A stretch of 11,056 nucleotides of DNA, from assembly GCA_025924775.1 (NCBI GenBank), contig JAICHS010000061.1, positions 1-11,056 of the forward strand. Direction: 5' to 3'. The notes under the pieces are model-generated. The model was not told the DNA's origin and made no database searches. It was given only the letters and a program-made list of their open reading frames with translations. Shown one piece after another: positions 1-6,904 of this stretch; the stretch's first letter is position 1; every line of letters starts with the position of its first letter. A program made the translations under genes and the position numbers. Source of the DNA: Rhodanobacteraceae bacterium (GTDB lineage: Bacteria > Pseudomonadota > Gammaproteobacteria > Xanthomonadales > Rhodanobacteraceae).

Positions 1-1834
1 CCACCTTGCCGCCGCGCAACGGGGTCACTTCCGCATTGCCCATGCGTTCGCCGATCGCGCGGGCGATGAAGCGCGCGGTGATCGGCGTGCCGTCGAAATG
101 CAGGATCGGGACCAGCCGTGCGGGGTCGATTTCGAACTGTTCAGTCAGCAGCGAGCGCAGCTGGCCATCGCGATTCTGCTCCACCACGAACACGTGCGCG
201 TGGGCGTCGATGAACTCGCGCACCGAATCCGCGAACGGATAACCGCGCACGCGCAGCGCGTCCATGTGCATGCCGTCGGCCTCCAGCTTGGCGATCGCCT
301 CGGCCATCGCCGGTGCGGTGGAACCAAAATGAACGGCGCCATGTCGCGCGGGATGCGGCGCCTTGTGCAGCACCGGTTGCGGCAACAGCGCCCTGGCGGT
401 TGCCAGCTTGCGCTGCAACCGCTGCATGTTCTCGATGTAGTCCTCGCCGCGCTCGGAATACTTCGCGTCGGCGTTCTTGCTGGTACCGCGGGTGAAGAAG
501 CTGCCACGCGTGGGGTGCGTGCCCGGATACGTGCGATAGGGAATGCCGTCGCCATCGACGTCGCGGTAGCGGCCGAACGCCTTGCCGGCTTCCAGTTCCT
601 CGGCGGTCAGCACCTTGCCGCGGTCATAGCGGCGCGCGTCGTCCCATTCGAACGGTTTGCACAGGCGATGGTTCATGCCGATGTCGAGGTCGCTCAGCAC
701 GAACACCGGCGTCTGCAGGCGATCGGCCAAATCAAGCGCCTTGGCCGCGAACTCGAAGCATTCGTGCGGGTCTTCGGGAAGCAGCAATACGTGGTTGGTG
801 TCGCCATGCGAGGCGTGCGCGCAAAAGGTTACGTCCGCCTGCTGGGTGCGCGTCGGCATGCCCGTTGACGGCCCGCCGCGCTGCACGTCCACGATCGTCA
901 CCGGAATCTCGGCGAAGTATGCGAGCCCGATGATTTCGTTCATCAGCGAAATGCCGGGCCCGGAGGTGGCGGTGAACGCGCGCGCACCGTTCCAGCCCGC
1001 GCCGGTGACGATGCCGATGGACGCGATCTCGTCCTCGGCCTGCACGATCGCGTAGTCATGCTCGCCGGTTTCAGCATTGACACGCAGCTTCGCGCAGTAT
1101 TTCTGGAACGACTCGGCCAGTGACGACGACGGCGTGATCGGGTACCACGCGCACACGGTGGCGCCGCCATACACCATGCCCAGCGCCGCGGCGCTGTTGC
1201 CATCCACGAAGATGCGGTCGCCGACGTTGTCGCGGCGTTCGATCTTCAAGCCAATCGGTGACAGATGCTGCTCCGCGTAGCCACGACCCAGGTCCAGCGC
1301 CTGCACGTTGGGCTCCAACAGTGCCTGCTTGCCCTTGTACTGCTCACCGATCAACCGCACGATCACGTCGCGCTCGATGCCCAGCAACACCGACAACACA
1401 CCGACGTACATGATGTTCTTGAACAGTTGCCGCTGGCGCGGCTCGCTCCAGGTGTGATTGGCGATGTCGGTGAGCGGGACGCCGATCGTGGTGACGTCAT
1501 CGCGGAACTTGAACCGCGGCAGCGGCTTGGAACTGTCGTAAAACAGATAGCCGCCCGGTGCCAGGCCCTTGACGTCGGCATCCCAGGTTTGCGGATTCAT
1601 CGCCACCAGCAGGTCGTAGCCACCACGACGTCCCAACCATCCGGCTTCGCTGATGCGCACCTCGTACCACGTCGGCAAGCCCTGGATGTTGGAGGGGAAA
1701 ATATTGCGTGGGCTCACCGGCACGCCCATCCGCAGGATGCACTTGGCAAACAGTTCGTTGGCCGACGCCGAACCCGAGCCGTTGATGTTGGCGAACTTGA
1801 CGACGAAGTCGTTGGTGGCGGTGATGGCGTTCAT
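1..1834 (-). CDS. korA: 2-oxoacid:acceptor oxidoreductase, fused gamma-alpha subunit (KorA type), 3' end outside window
   Basis: This is the large subunit of a CoA-dependent 2-oxoacid (probably 2-oxoglutarate) oxidoreductase, which decarboxylates the oxoacid to an acyl-CoA together with a thiamine-diphosphate beta subunit. I read 611 codons on the minus strand without a stop; the gene runs off the left edge, probably within a few codons because the family is about 610-630 residues. Residues 10-195 form the gamma domain (FANINGSGSASANELF near the start). The alpha pyrimidine-binding domain follows, with YPITPSSS at 231-238, then the QAEDEIASIG and TSGPGISLMNE motifs, and RGGPSTGMPT starting at residue 319. 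The ATG at 1834 is chosen because the gamma domain begins right after it, but no Shine-Dalgarno precedes it; instead there is a short hairpin at 1835-1848. The upstream gene is the flavoprotein partner, 175 bp away across a repeat element. The beta subunit should lie to the left. The family is certain; the exact oxoacid is inferred. Confidence 0.92.
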   Translation of the reverse strand, partial: MNAITATNDFVVKFANINGSGSASANELFAKCILRMGVPVSPRNIFPSNIQGLPTWYEVRISEAGWLGRRGGYDLLVAMNPQTWDADVKGLAPGGYLFYDSSKPLPRFKFRDDVTTIGVPLTDIANHTWSEPRQRQLFKNIMYVGVLSVLLGIERDVIVRLIGEQYKGKQALLEPNVQALDLGRGYAEQHLSPIGLKIERRDNVGDRIFVDGNSAAALGMVYGGATVCAWYPITPSSSLAESFQKYCAKLRVNAETGEHDYAIVQAEDEIASIGIVTGAGWNGARAFTATSGPGISLMNEIIGLAYFAEIPVTIVDVQRGGPSTGMPTRTQQADVTFCAHASHGDTNHVLLLPEDPHECFEFAAKALDLADRLQTPVFVLSDLDIGMNHRLCKPFEWDDARRYDRGKVLTAEELEAGKAFGRYRDVDGDGIPYRTYPGTHPTRGSFFTRGTSKNADAKYSERGEDYIENMQRLQRKLATARALLPQPVLHKAPHPARHGAVHFGSTAPAMAEAIAKLEADGMHMDALRVRGYPFADSVREFIDAHAHVFVVEQNRDGQLRSLLTEQFEIDPARLVPILHFDGTPITARFIARAIGERMGNAEVTPLRGGKV

Positions 1835-1867
1835 GCGAAAAATTTCGCGAAGCCGCTGGTGTTGATG

Positions 1868-1982
1868 GCCCCTCGCCCGCTTGCGGGAAAGAGGTTGGGG
1901 CAAGCGGGAAACTTGTGGGACCTGCCGCAAGCATTCCCCCCATCCGGCCTCCGGTCACCTTCCCCCGCAAGCGGGAGAAGGG
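1868..1982. repeat. palindromic interspersed repeat (CCCGCTTGCGGG type) between two operon genes
   Basis: This element of about 115 bp is built from two hairpins in inverted orientation. The left hairpin is CCTC-g-CCCGC-TT-GCGGG-aaa-GAGG (1871-1894). The right one is CCTTC-c-CCCGC-AA-GCGGG-a-GAAGG (1958-1981). The two arms are imperfect inverted copies of each other, separated by about 60 bp that include a CCCCCCATCCGG segment. Short elements with this CCCGCTTGCGGG core, flanked by CTCTC/GAGAG-like bases and a GGGGAATGG/CCCCATCC centre, are in my recollection scattered between genes in Xanthomonadales and other GC-rich proteobacteria. The element fills most of the 175-bp gap between the flavoprotein gene and korA. 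If transcribed, both arms would fold and could stabilise or attenuate the mRNA. No transposase is present, so it is a non-autonomous element of unknown mobility. Confidence 0.7.
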
Positions 1983-2009
1983 CGTTGGCAACAGAGCCAT
2001 GTATGTAAA

Positions 2010-3860
2010 TCACGCCGCCACCTTCTTCTTCGACGGCAGCGCCGAGTAGTCCTCGCCGCGTCCCGCATACGACTCCGCGAACAGGAACCGCCGCATGTCC
2101 CACGCGCCGGTCGGGCAACGCTCGGCGCACAGCCCGCAGTGCAGGCAAACATCCTCGTCCTTGGCCATGATGCGGCCGGTCTTGACCGGTCCGGATACGT
2201 ACAAATCCTGCTCCACATTTTCTGCCGGTGCGGTCAGGCGGGTGCGCAGGTCGGCCTCGTCGCCGTTGGCAGTAAAAGTGATGCAATCCATCGGGCACAC
2301 ATCGACGCAGGCGTCGCACTCGATGCAGACGTCCTGCGTGAACACCGTCTGCACGTCGCAGTTGAGGCAACGCTGGGCCTCCTTCCACGCTTGCTGCACG
2401 TCGAAACCCAGCTCGACCTCCTGCTTGATGTTGGTCAGCGTCTTTTCCTTTGGCGCCCACGGCACGACGAGGCGCTCATCCGGCGAGATCTCGTTGTCGT
2501 AACTCCACTCGTGGATGCCCATCTTCTGCGAGACGAGGTTGGTCAGCGGCGGCGGCCGCTTGCGCACGTCGTCTTGTTGCAGCAGGTTGTGGATCGACAC
2601 CGCCGCCTGGTGGCCGTGCTCGACCGACCAGATGATGTTCTTGGGCCCGAACGCGGCATCCCCGCCGAAGAACACCCTCGGCAAGGTCGATTGCATGGTG
2701 AGCTTGTCGAGTTTCGGCAAGCCCCACTCGTCGAACGCGATGCCGAGGTCGCGCTCGATCCAGGGAAAGGCATTTTCCTGGCCGACCGCGATCAGCACTT
2801 CATCGCATTCGACCAGGCGGTCCGGTTCGCCCGTCGGCAGCAGCTTGCGCTTGCCGTTGGCATCGTGCTCGGCGCGCATGGGTGTGAACCACATGCCCGT
2901 CAATTTGCCGTTTTCGTGCACGCAGGATTTCGGGTTCAGCCAATTGAGGATTTCGACGCCCTCGTGCTCGGCGTCCTCCTTTTCCCACGGGCTGGCCTTC
3001 ATTTCCTCGTAGCCGGAACGCACGATCACCTTGACGTCGTCGCCGCCGAGGCGCCGCGCGCTGCGGCAGCAATCCATCGCGGTGTTGCCACCACCCAGCA
3101 CGATTACGCGTTTGCCAACGGCCTTGACGTGGCCGAAGTACACGGATGCCAGCCACTCGATGCCGACATGGATTTGCGCGGCGGCTTCGTCACGACCTGG
3201 AATGTGCAAGTCGCGTCCGTGCGGTGCGCCGCAACCCACGAACACCGCGTCGTAGCCTTCGTCCAGCAAGCCGCGCAGCGAATCGATGCGACGATTGCCG
3301 ATGAACGCCACACCGAGGCCAAGGATGTAGCCGACTTCCTCGTCGATCACGTGCTCGGGCAGGCGAAAACGCGGCACCTGGGTGCGCATGAAGCCACCGC
3401 CCTTGGCGTCGGTCTCGAAGATCGTGACCCGGTAGCCGAGTGGTGCGAGGTCACGCGCGACCGTAAGCGACGATGGCCCCGCGCCCACGCAGGCAATCCG
3501 GAACCGTTCCGCGCCGGGAACCCGTTCCGGCAAGCGCTGCCGCATGCGCGCCTCGATACCCTCACTGCGGTTGTCGGCGGCCACGCGTTTCAGACGGCAG
3601 ATCGCAACCGGCTCCGGCTTCTCGCCGTTCGATTCCTCGACCCGGCCACGCCGACAGGCGGGCTCGCAGGGCCGGTCGCAGGTGCGCCCGAGGATGCCAG
3701 GAAACACGTTGGAATCCCAGTTCAGCAGGTAGGCGTCGTCGTAGCGGCCCGCGGCGATCAAGCGGATGTATTCGGGCACCCGCGTGTGCGCGGGGCACGC
3801 CCACTGGCAGTCCACGACCTTGTGGAAGTACTGCGGATTACGGATATCGGTCGGTTGCAC
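2010..3860 (-). CDS. GltD-like FAD/NADPH oxidoreductase with C-terminal 2x[4Fe-4S] ferredoxin domain (KorC-like partner of KorA)
   Basis: This cytoplasmic iron-sulfur flavoprotein probably moves electrons between NADP(H) and the neighbouring 2-oxoacid oxidoreductase. In the 616-residue product, an N-terminal cysteine-rich DPYD/GltD-type domain carries C18, C22, C61, C65 and C69. The FAD Rossmann motif GAGPSS is at 126-131 and the NADPH motif GGGNTAMD at 256-263; a second FAD contact, FFGGDAAFGP, is near residue 400. The C-terminus has two ferredoxin motifs, C512/C515/C518/C522 and C572/C575/C578/C582. I prefer the GTG at 3860: AAGAGG lies six bases upstream and the conserved DIRNPQYFHKVVDCQ begins at once. 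A TTG at 3896 would add 12 basic, poorly conserved residues without a ribosome site. Databases often call such proteins glutamate synthase small subunit, but no large subunit is nearby. The size and pairing match the third (about 66 kDa, FAD) subunit of the Azoarcus evansii 2-oxoglutarate:NADP+ oxidoreductase, as I recall it. The partner assignment is inference. Confidence 0.9.
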   Translation of the reverse strand: MQPTDIRNPQYFHKVVDCQWACPAHTRVPEYIRLIAAGRYDDAYLLNWDSNVFPGILGRTCDRPCEPACRRGRVEESNGEKPEPVAICRLKRVAADNRSEGIEARMRQRLPERVPGAERFRIACVGAGPSSLTVARDLAPLGYRVTIFETDAKGGGFMRTQVPRFRLPEHVIDEEVGYILGLGVAFIGNRRIDSLRGLLDEGYDAVFVGCGAPHGRDLHIPGRDEAAAQIHVGIEWLASVYFGHVKAVGKRVIVLGGGNTAMDCCRSARRLGGDDVKVIVRSGYEEMKASPWEKEDAEHEGVEILNWLNPKSCVHENGKLTGMWFTPMRAEHDANGKRKLLPTGEPDRLVECDEVLIAVGQENAFPWIERDLGIAFDEWGLPKLDKLTMQSTLPRVFFGGDAAFGPKNIIWSVEHGHQAAVSIHNLLQQDDVRKRPPPLTNLVSQKMGIHEWSYDNEISPDERLVVPWAPKEKTLTNIKQEVELGFDVQQAWKEAQRCLNCDVQTVFTQDVCIECDACVDVCPMDCITFTANGDEADLRTRLTAPAENVEQDLYVSGPVKTGRIMAKDEDVCLHCGLCAERCPTGAWDMRRFLFAESYAGRGEDYSALPSKKKVAA

Positions 3861-3917
3861 GCCACGCCTCTTCCGTCCGCGGGGCGCCGGCGCCAACCGG
3901 CGTTGCCCGTCGGGCCG

Positions 3918-3945
3918 AGTCTACCCGTTTCCCGGGAAAGCGGAA
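3918..3945 (-). promoter_or_regulatory. candidate sigma-70 promoter with palindrome in spacer, for the oxidoreductase operon
   Basis: Reading the minus strand, a TAGACT -10 box (3918-3923) is preceded after 16 bp by TTCCGC (3940-3945), a weak -35. The spacer is mostly the perfect 12-bp palindrome TTTCCCGGGAAA (3928-3939). Transcription would start near 3911, giving a leader of about 50 nt before the GTG at 3860. The -10 is reasonable and the -35 poor, which is consistent with an activator-dependent or repressed promoter. The assignment rests on box matching alone. Confidence 0.4.
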
Positions 3946-4068
3946 GATGCTTCAGACGTGGAATTCAGCTGCGTGAACCGGCGCCACCGGAACCGGGTGA
4001 ACGGACCCCAAACCCTGTGCCTGAAAACGTGGCCGGCCGTTGCGGGACCTGTGCTCACACCGGGCATG

Positions 4069-4095
4069 AAAAACGGGCCGCGAGGGCCCGTTTTT
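4069..4095 (-). terminator. intrinsic terminator downstream of pnp (symmetric, potentially bidirectional)
   Basis: A perfect 11-bp stem AAAAACGGGCC / GGCCCGTTTTT encloses a 5-nt loop. The T tract on the minus strand ends the rpsO-pnp transcript 22 bp after the pnp stop codon. Because the A and T tracts are symmetric, it could also stop plus-strand transcription coming from the left. Confidence 0.9.
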
Positions 4096-4116
4096 CGTGT
4101 GCATCGGAAACGTGGA

Positions 4117-6225
4117 TCAGGCCGGCGTGGCGGCCTTCTCTTCTTCCGTCACGGCCTTCATCGACAGGCGGATGCGGCCCTGCTTGTCCACTTCCAGCAC
4201 CTTGACCTTGACGATGTCGCCTTCGTGCAGCTTGTCGGACACCTTCTCGACACGCTCGTTGGAAATCTGCGAGACATGCACCAGGCCGTCCTTGCCCGGC
4301 AGGATGGTGACAAACGCACCGAAATCCATCAGCTTGACCACCTTGCCCTCGTAGATGCGGCCCGGTTCCACGTCGGCCACGATCTGCTCGATGCGGTGCT
4401 TGGCGGCATCACCCGCTTCGCGATTGACCGAGGCGATGATCACGGTACCGTCATCGTTGATGTCGATGGTGGTGCCGGTTTCCTCGGTGATCGAGCGGAT
4501 GGTGGCACCGCCCTTGCCGATCACTTCACGGATCTTGTCCGGGTGGATCTTGATGGTCAGCAGCCGCGGCGCGTATTCGCTCATCTCGCCACGCGGCGTG
4601 GAAATGACCTTGGCCATCTCGCCCAGGATGTGCATGCGGCCCTTGTGCGCCTGCGCCAGCGCGGTGCGCATGATTTCCTCGGTGATGCCGTCGATCTTGA
4701 TGTCCATCTGCAACGCGGACACACCGTTGGCAGTGCCGGCCACCTTGAAATCCATGTCGCCGAGGTGGTCCTCATCGCCCATGATGTCGCTCAATATGAC
4801 GTAGTTTTCGCCTTCCTTCACCAGGCCCATCGCGATGCCCGCGACGGGCGCCTTCAAAGGTACGCCTGCGTCCATCATGGCCAGCGAGGAACCACACACC
4901 GACGCCATCGACGAGGAGCCGTTGGATTCGGTGATTTCGCTGACGCAGCGGATCACGTACGGGAATTCCTCCATCGACGGCTTGACCGCCTGCACGCCGC
5001 GCTTGGCGAGGCGGCCGTGGCCGATTTCGCGGCGCTTGGGGCTGCCCACGCGGCCGGTCTCGCCCACCGAGTAAGGCGGGAAGTTGTAGTGGAACAGGAA
5101 CGGGTCCTTCCACTCGCCTTCCGGCGCGTCGATGATCTGCGAGTCGCGGCCGGTGCCCAAGGTCACGGTCACCATGGCCTGCGTTTCGCCACGCGTGAAC
5201 AGCGCCGAGCCGTGGGTGCGCGGCAACACGCCGACGCGCACGCTGATCGGGCGCACGTCCTCCAGGCCGCGGCCGTCGATGCGCTGGTGCGTCTGCAGCA
5301 GGGTGTCGCGCATCGTGTGATGTTCAAGATCCTCGAATTCGGCTGCCAGCTGGGCGGCCGGCCACGCCTTTTCCGCGGCCTCGGCCTTCAGGGCCTCCAG
5401 CACGGCCGCCTTGACCGCGGCAATCGCGTCGCGGCGCTGCAGTTTGTCCTTGACCGTGAACGCGGCGGCCAGCTTGTCGCCCACTTCGCCCTTGACCGCC
5501 GCGATGAGCTGCGCGTTGTGTTCCGGCGCCTGCCAGGTCGAGGTCTCGCCAACTTCCGTGGCAAGCTCGGTGATGGCGTGGATCGCGGCCTGCATTTCCT
5601 TGTGGCCGAACATCACCGCGCCCAGCATCACATCCTCGGACAACAGCTTGGCCTCGGACTCCACCATCAGCACCGCGCCACCCGTGCCCGCGACCACCAG
5701 GTCAAGGTCGGACGACTTCAACTCGGTGACGCTGGGGTTCAGCACGTACTTGCCGTCGATGTAGCCCACGCGCGCGGCCGCAATCGGACCCTTGAACGGA
5801 ATGCCAGCCAGCGACAACGCGGCCGAGGCGCCCAGCAGCGCCGGGATGTCGCCATCGACTTCCGGGTTGCGCGACATCACCGTCGCGGTGATCTGCACTT
5901 CATTCTTGAACTCGGACGGGAACAGCGGGCGGATCGGACGGTCGATCAGGCGGCTGGTCAACGTTTCCTTTTCGGTCGGGCGGCCCTCACGCTTGAAGAA
6001 GCCCCCCGGGATGCGGCCGGCGGAATAGAACTTTTCCTGGTAATCGACGGTGAGCGGGAAGAAGTCCTGGCCCTCGCGCGCCTTGGATGCCGCGACCGCG
6101 GCCACCAACACCACGGTGCCGCCCATGCTGACCAATACCGCGCCGGAAGCCTGGCGGGCAATCTCGCCGGTTTCGATGGTGACCGCGTGCTGGCCGTACT
6201 GGAAAGTCTTGGTTACTTTTGCCAC
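4117..6225 (-). CDS. pnp: polyribonucleotide nucleotidyltransferase (PNPase)
   Basis: PNPase is the phosphorolytic 3'-to-5' exoribonuclease of mRNA decay and a typical component of the RNA degradosome; it releases nucleoside diphosphates and can also add tails. The 702-residue product is full length (about 700-710 in the family). It has two RNase PH domains joined by an all-alpha linker, with the GGFFKREGRP loop in the first and the catalytic segment DEDHLGDMD at 484-492, so D486 and D492 are conserved at the E. coli numbering. A KH domain follows with the GKGG loop at 570-573, then an S1 domain at about 622-690 (GRIYEGKVVKLMDFGAF). The start is a GTG at 6225, preceded by GAGGA eight bases upstream; the conserved N-terminus KVTKTFQYG follows directly. 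It lies 100 bp downstream of rpsO with no terminator between them, the common rpsO-pnp arrangement, and ends at the 4069-4095 terminator. In E. coli pnp is autoregulated through its leader; a hairpin is present here too. Confidence 0.98.
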   Translation of the reverse strand: MAKVTKTFQYGQHAVTIETGEIARQASGAVLVSMGGTVVLVAAVAASKAREGQDFFPLTVDYQEKFYSAGRIPGGFFKREGRPTEKETLTSRLIDRPIRPLFPSEFKNEVQITATVMSRNPEVDGDIPALLGASAALSLAGIPFKGPIAAARVGYIDGKYVLNPSVTELKSSDLDLVVAGTGGAVLMVESEAKLLSEDVMLGAVMFGHKEMQAAIHAITELATEVGETSTWQAPEHNAQLIAAVKGEVGDKLAAAFTVKDKLQRRDAIAAVKAAVLEALKAEAAEKAWPAAQLAAEFEDLEHHTMRDTLLQTHQRIDGRGLEDVRPISVRVGVLPRTHGSALFTRGETQAMVTVTLGTGRDSQIIDAPEGEWKDPFLFHYNFPPYSVGETGRVGSPKRREIGHGRLAKRGVQAVKPSMEEFPYVIRCVSEITESNGSSSMASVCGSSLAMMDAGVPLKAPVAGIAMGLVKEGENYVILSDIMGDEDHLGDMDFKVAGTANGVSALQMDIKIDGITEEIMRTALAQAHKGRMHILGEMAKVISTPRGEMSEYAPRLLTIKIHPDKIREVIGKGGATIRSITEETGTTIDINDDGTVIIASVNREAGDAAKHRIEQIVADVEPGRIYEGKVVKLMDFGAFVTILPGKDGLVHVSQISNERVEKVSDKLHEGDIVKVKVLEVDKQGRIRLSMKAVTEEEKAATPA

Positions 6226-6245
6226 GGATAGTGTCCTCGGGAAGC

Positions 6246-6261
6246 GCGTTCACATGAACGC
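6246..6261 (-). promoter_or_regulatory. short hairpin in the rpsO-pnp intergenic leader
   Basis: GCGTTCA-CA-TGAACGC forms a perfect inverted repeat 21 bp upstream of the pnp GTG, just 5' of its Shine-Dalgarno. With the innermost pair open it gives a 6-bp stem and 4-nt loop. Its position recalls the E. coli pnp leader stem-loops cleaved by RNase III in autoregulation, but it is much shorter than an RNase III substrate, so that role is speculative. Confidence 0.35.
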
Positions 6262-6325
6262 CGAAAGCCGGCCAGCGTTGGGGATCAACTGCTGCCGGCG
6301 TGAAGGTTCGACGAATACGCGTCGC

Positions 6326-6595
6326 TCAGCGACGCAGGCCAAGACGGCCGATCAGCGCCTGGTAGCGCTCGGCGTCCCTGACCTTCAGATAACCAAGCAG
6401 GCGGCGGCGCTGGTTCACCATCTTCAGCAGGCCGCGGCGCGAGTGGTGATCCTTCTTGTGCGTCTCGAAATGGCCCGACAACTGCTGGATGCGGGCGGAC
6501 AGCAGCGCCACCTGCACCTCCGGCGAGCCGGTATCGGTCGGCGCACGGCGGTATTCTTCGACGATCTTGCTGGTTTGTTCGGTGGAAAGCGGCAT
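6326..6595 (-). CDS. rpsO: 30S ribosomal protein S15
   Basis: S15 is a primary 16S rRNA-binding protein that nucleates the platform of the 30S subunit and forms a bridge to 23S rRNA. The product is 89 residues, exactly the usual length. It begins MPLSTEQTSKIVEEYRR, and carries the RNA-binding segments TDTGSPEVQVALLSARI, HFETHKKDHHSRRGLL and the terminal ALIGRLGLRR. The ATG at 6595 is preceded by GAGAAGG five bases upstream, and the protein starts exactly like other S15 proteins. The frame stays open upstream to a TTG at 6682, but that extension is leader sequence with no S15 similarity and no ribosome site. The usual upstream neighbour truB is absent; the gene starts its own transcription unit behind a promoter at 6734-6763 and a strongly structured leader, and continues into pnp. 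Confidence 0.98.
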   Translation of the reverse strand: MPLSTEQTSKIVEEYRRAPTDTGSPEVQVALLSARIQQLSGHFETHKKDHHSRRGLLKMVNQRRRLLGYLKVRDAERYQALIGRLGLRR

Positions 6596-6630
6596 GGGAG
6601 CCTTCTCGGTGAATAAACGTGTTGAGGGAG

Positions 6631-6708
6631 CGGGTTCCGGCACGTGGCTTGTGCAACCGCACCGCAAGATGCCGTTGCACAAGCCGCCGCCGGGATGGGT
6701 CGAACCCG
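6631..6708 (-). promoter_or_regulatory. rpsO: structured rpsO leader, candidate S15 autoregulatory RNA
   Basis: Between the candidate promoter and the rpsO start the minus-strand transcript can form one long interrupted stem-loop. P1 is CGGGTT/AACCCG (6703-6708 with 6631-6636). P2 is CCGGC/GCCGG (6689-6693 with 6637-6641). P3 is a perfect 12-bp helix GGCTTGTGCAAC/GTTGCACAAGCC (6674-6685 with 6646-6657) closed by a 16-nt loop. A 9-nt 5' bulge separates P1 and P2, and a 3x4 internal loop separates P2 and P3. No T tract follows, so it is not an intrinsic terminator. Ribosomal protein S15 is known to repress its own mRNA through leader structures that differ between bacterial groups; this is a natural candidate. 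The pairing is directly visible; S15 binding is inferred. Confidence 0.6.
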
Positions 6709-6733
6709 TTTCAGAAGGTTCGGTGAGCCGGAT

Positions 6734-6763
6734 ATTCTAGCTGCAACAGGCGGTTGCCGACAA
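6734..6763 (-). promoter_or_regulatory. candidate sigma-70 promoter of rpsO-pnp
   Basis: On the minus strand TTGTCG (6758-6763) and TAGAAT (6734-6739) are separated by 18 bp, matching the sigma-70 -35 and -10 at most positions. Transcription would begin near 6727 and give a leader of about 130 nt that contains the whole 6631-6708 stem-loop. No other gene lies between this site and rpsO. Confidence 0.6.
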
Positions 6764-6843
6764 GCCAAGCCATGGGCCCCCGGCAGGTCGCCAACCACGC
6801 CGCCATCGGCGCATGCCGGGGCAGCCGACATCAGCACGCAACG

Positions 6844-6871
6844 AAAACGCCCCGGGGGAACCCGGGGCGTT
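6844..6871 (-). terminator. intrinsic terminator of the His-rich protein gene
   Basis: The stem AACGCCCCGGG / CCCGGGGCGTT (11 bp, 6846-6871) has a 4-nt loop and is followed on the minus strand by a short T run (TTTT, 6844-6847 as AAAA on the plus strand). It lies about 33 bp after the stop codon of the small secreted protein and about 80 bp before the rpsO promoter, separating the two transcription units. Confidence 0.85.
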
Positions 6872-6904
6872 CAAGTCAGCAACCAAAGCCTTGCGGGCTT
6901 CGGC

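Noticed and set aside
3861..3896. TTG at 3896 as start of the flavoprotein
   Set aside because: No ribosome site precedes it, whereas AAGAGG lies six bases before the GTG at 3860 and the conserved N-terminus begins there.
3964..4005. GTGAACCGG / GTGAACGGA direct repeats before the oxidoreductase operon
   Set aside because: Only seven bases match between two copies in GC-rich DNA; too little to call a regulatory repeat.
1881..4205. 774-codon open frame on the plus strand opposite the oxidoreductase gene
   Set aside because: It is an antisense shadow of a clearly identified gene in GC-rich DNA; its product is Arg/His/Ala rich with no recognisable domain and it runs through a repeat and a terminator.
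3766..6231. 821-codon open frame on the plus strand opposite pnp
   Set aside because: Antisense shadow of pnp, which matches PNPase over its full length; the plus-strand product has no recognisable fold.
6596..6682. N-terminal extension of S15 to a TTG at 6682
   Set aside because: S15 is 89 residues in nearly all bacteria and the ATG at 6595 has a good ribosome site; the extension lies within the leader stem-loop.
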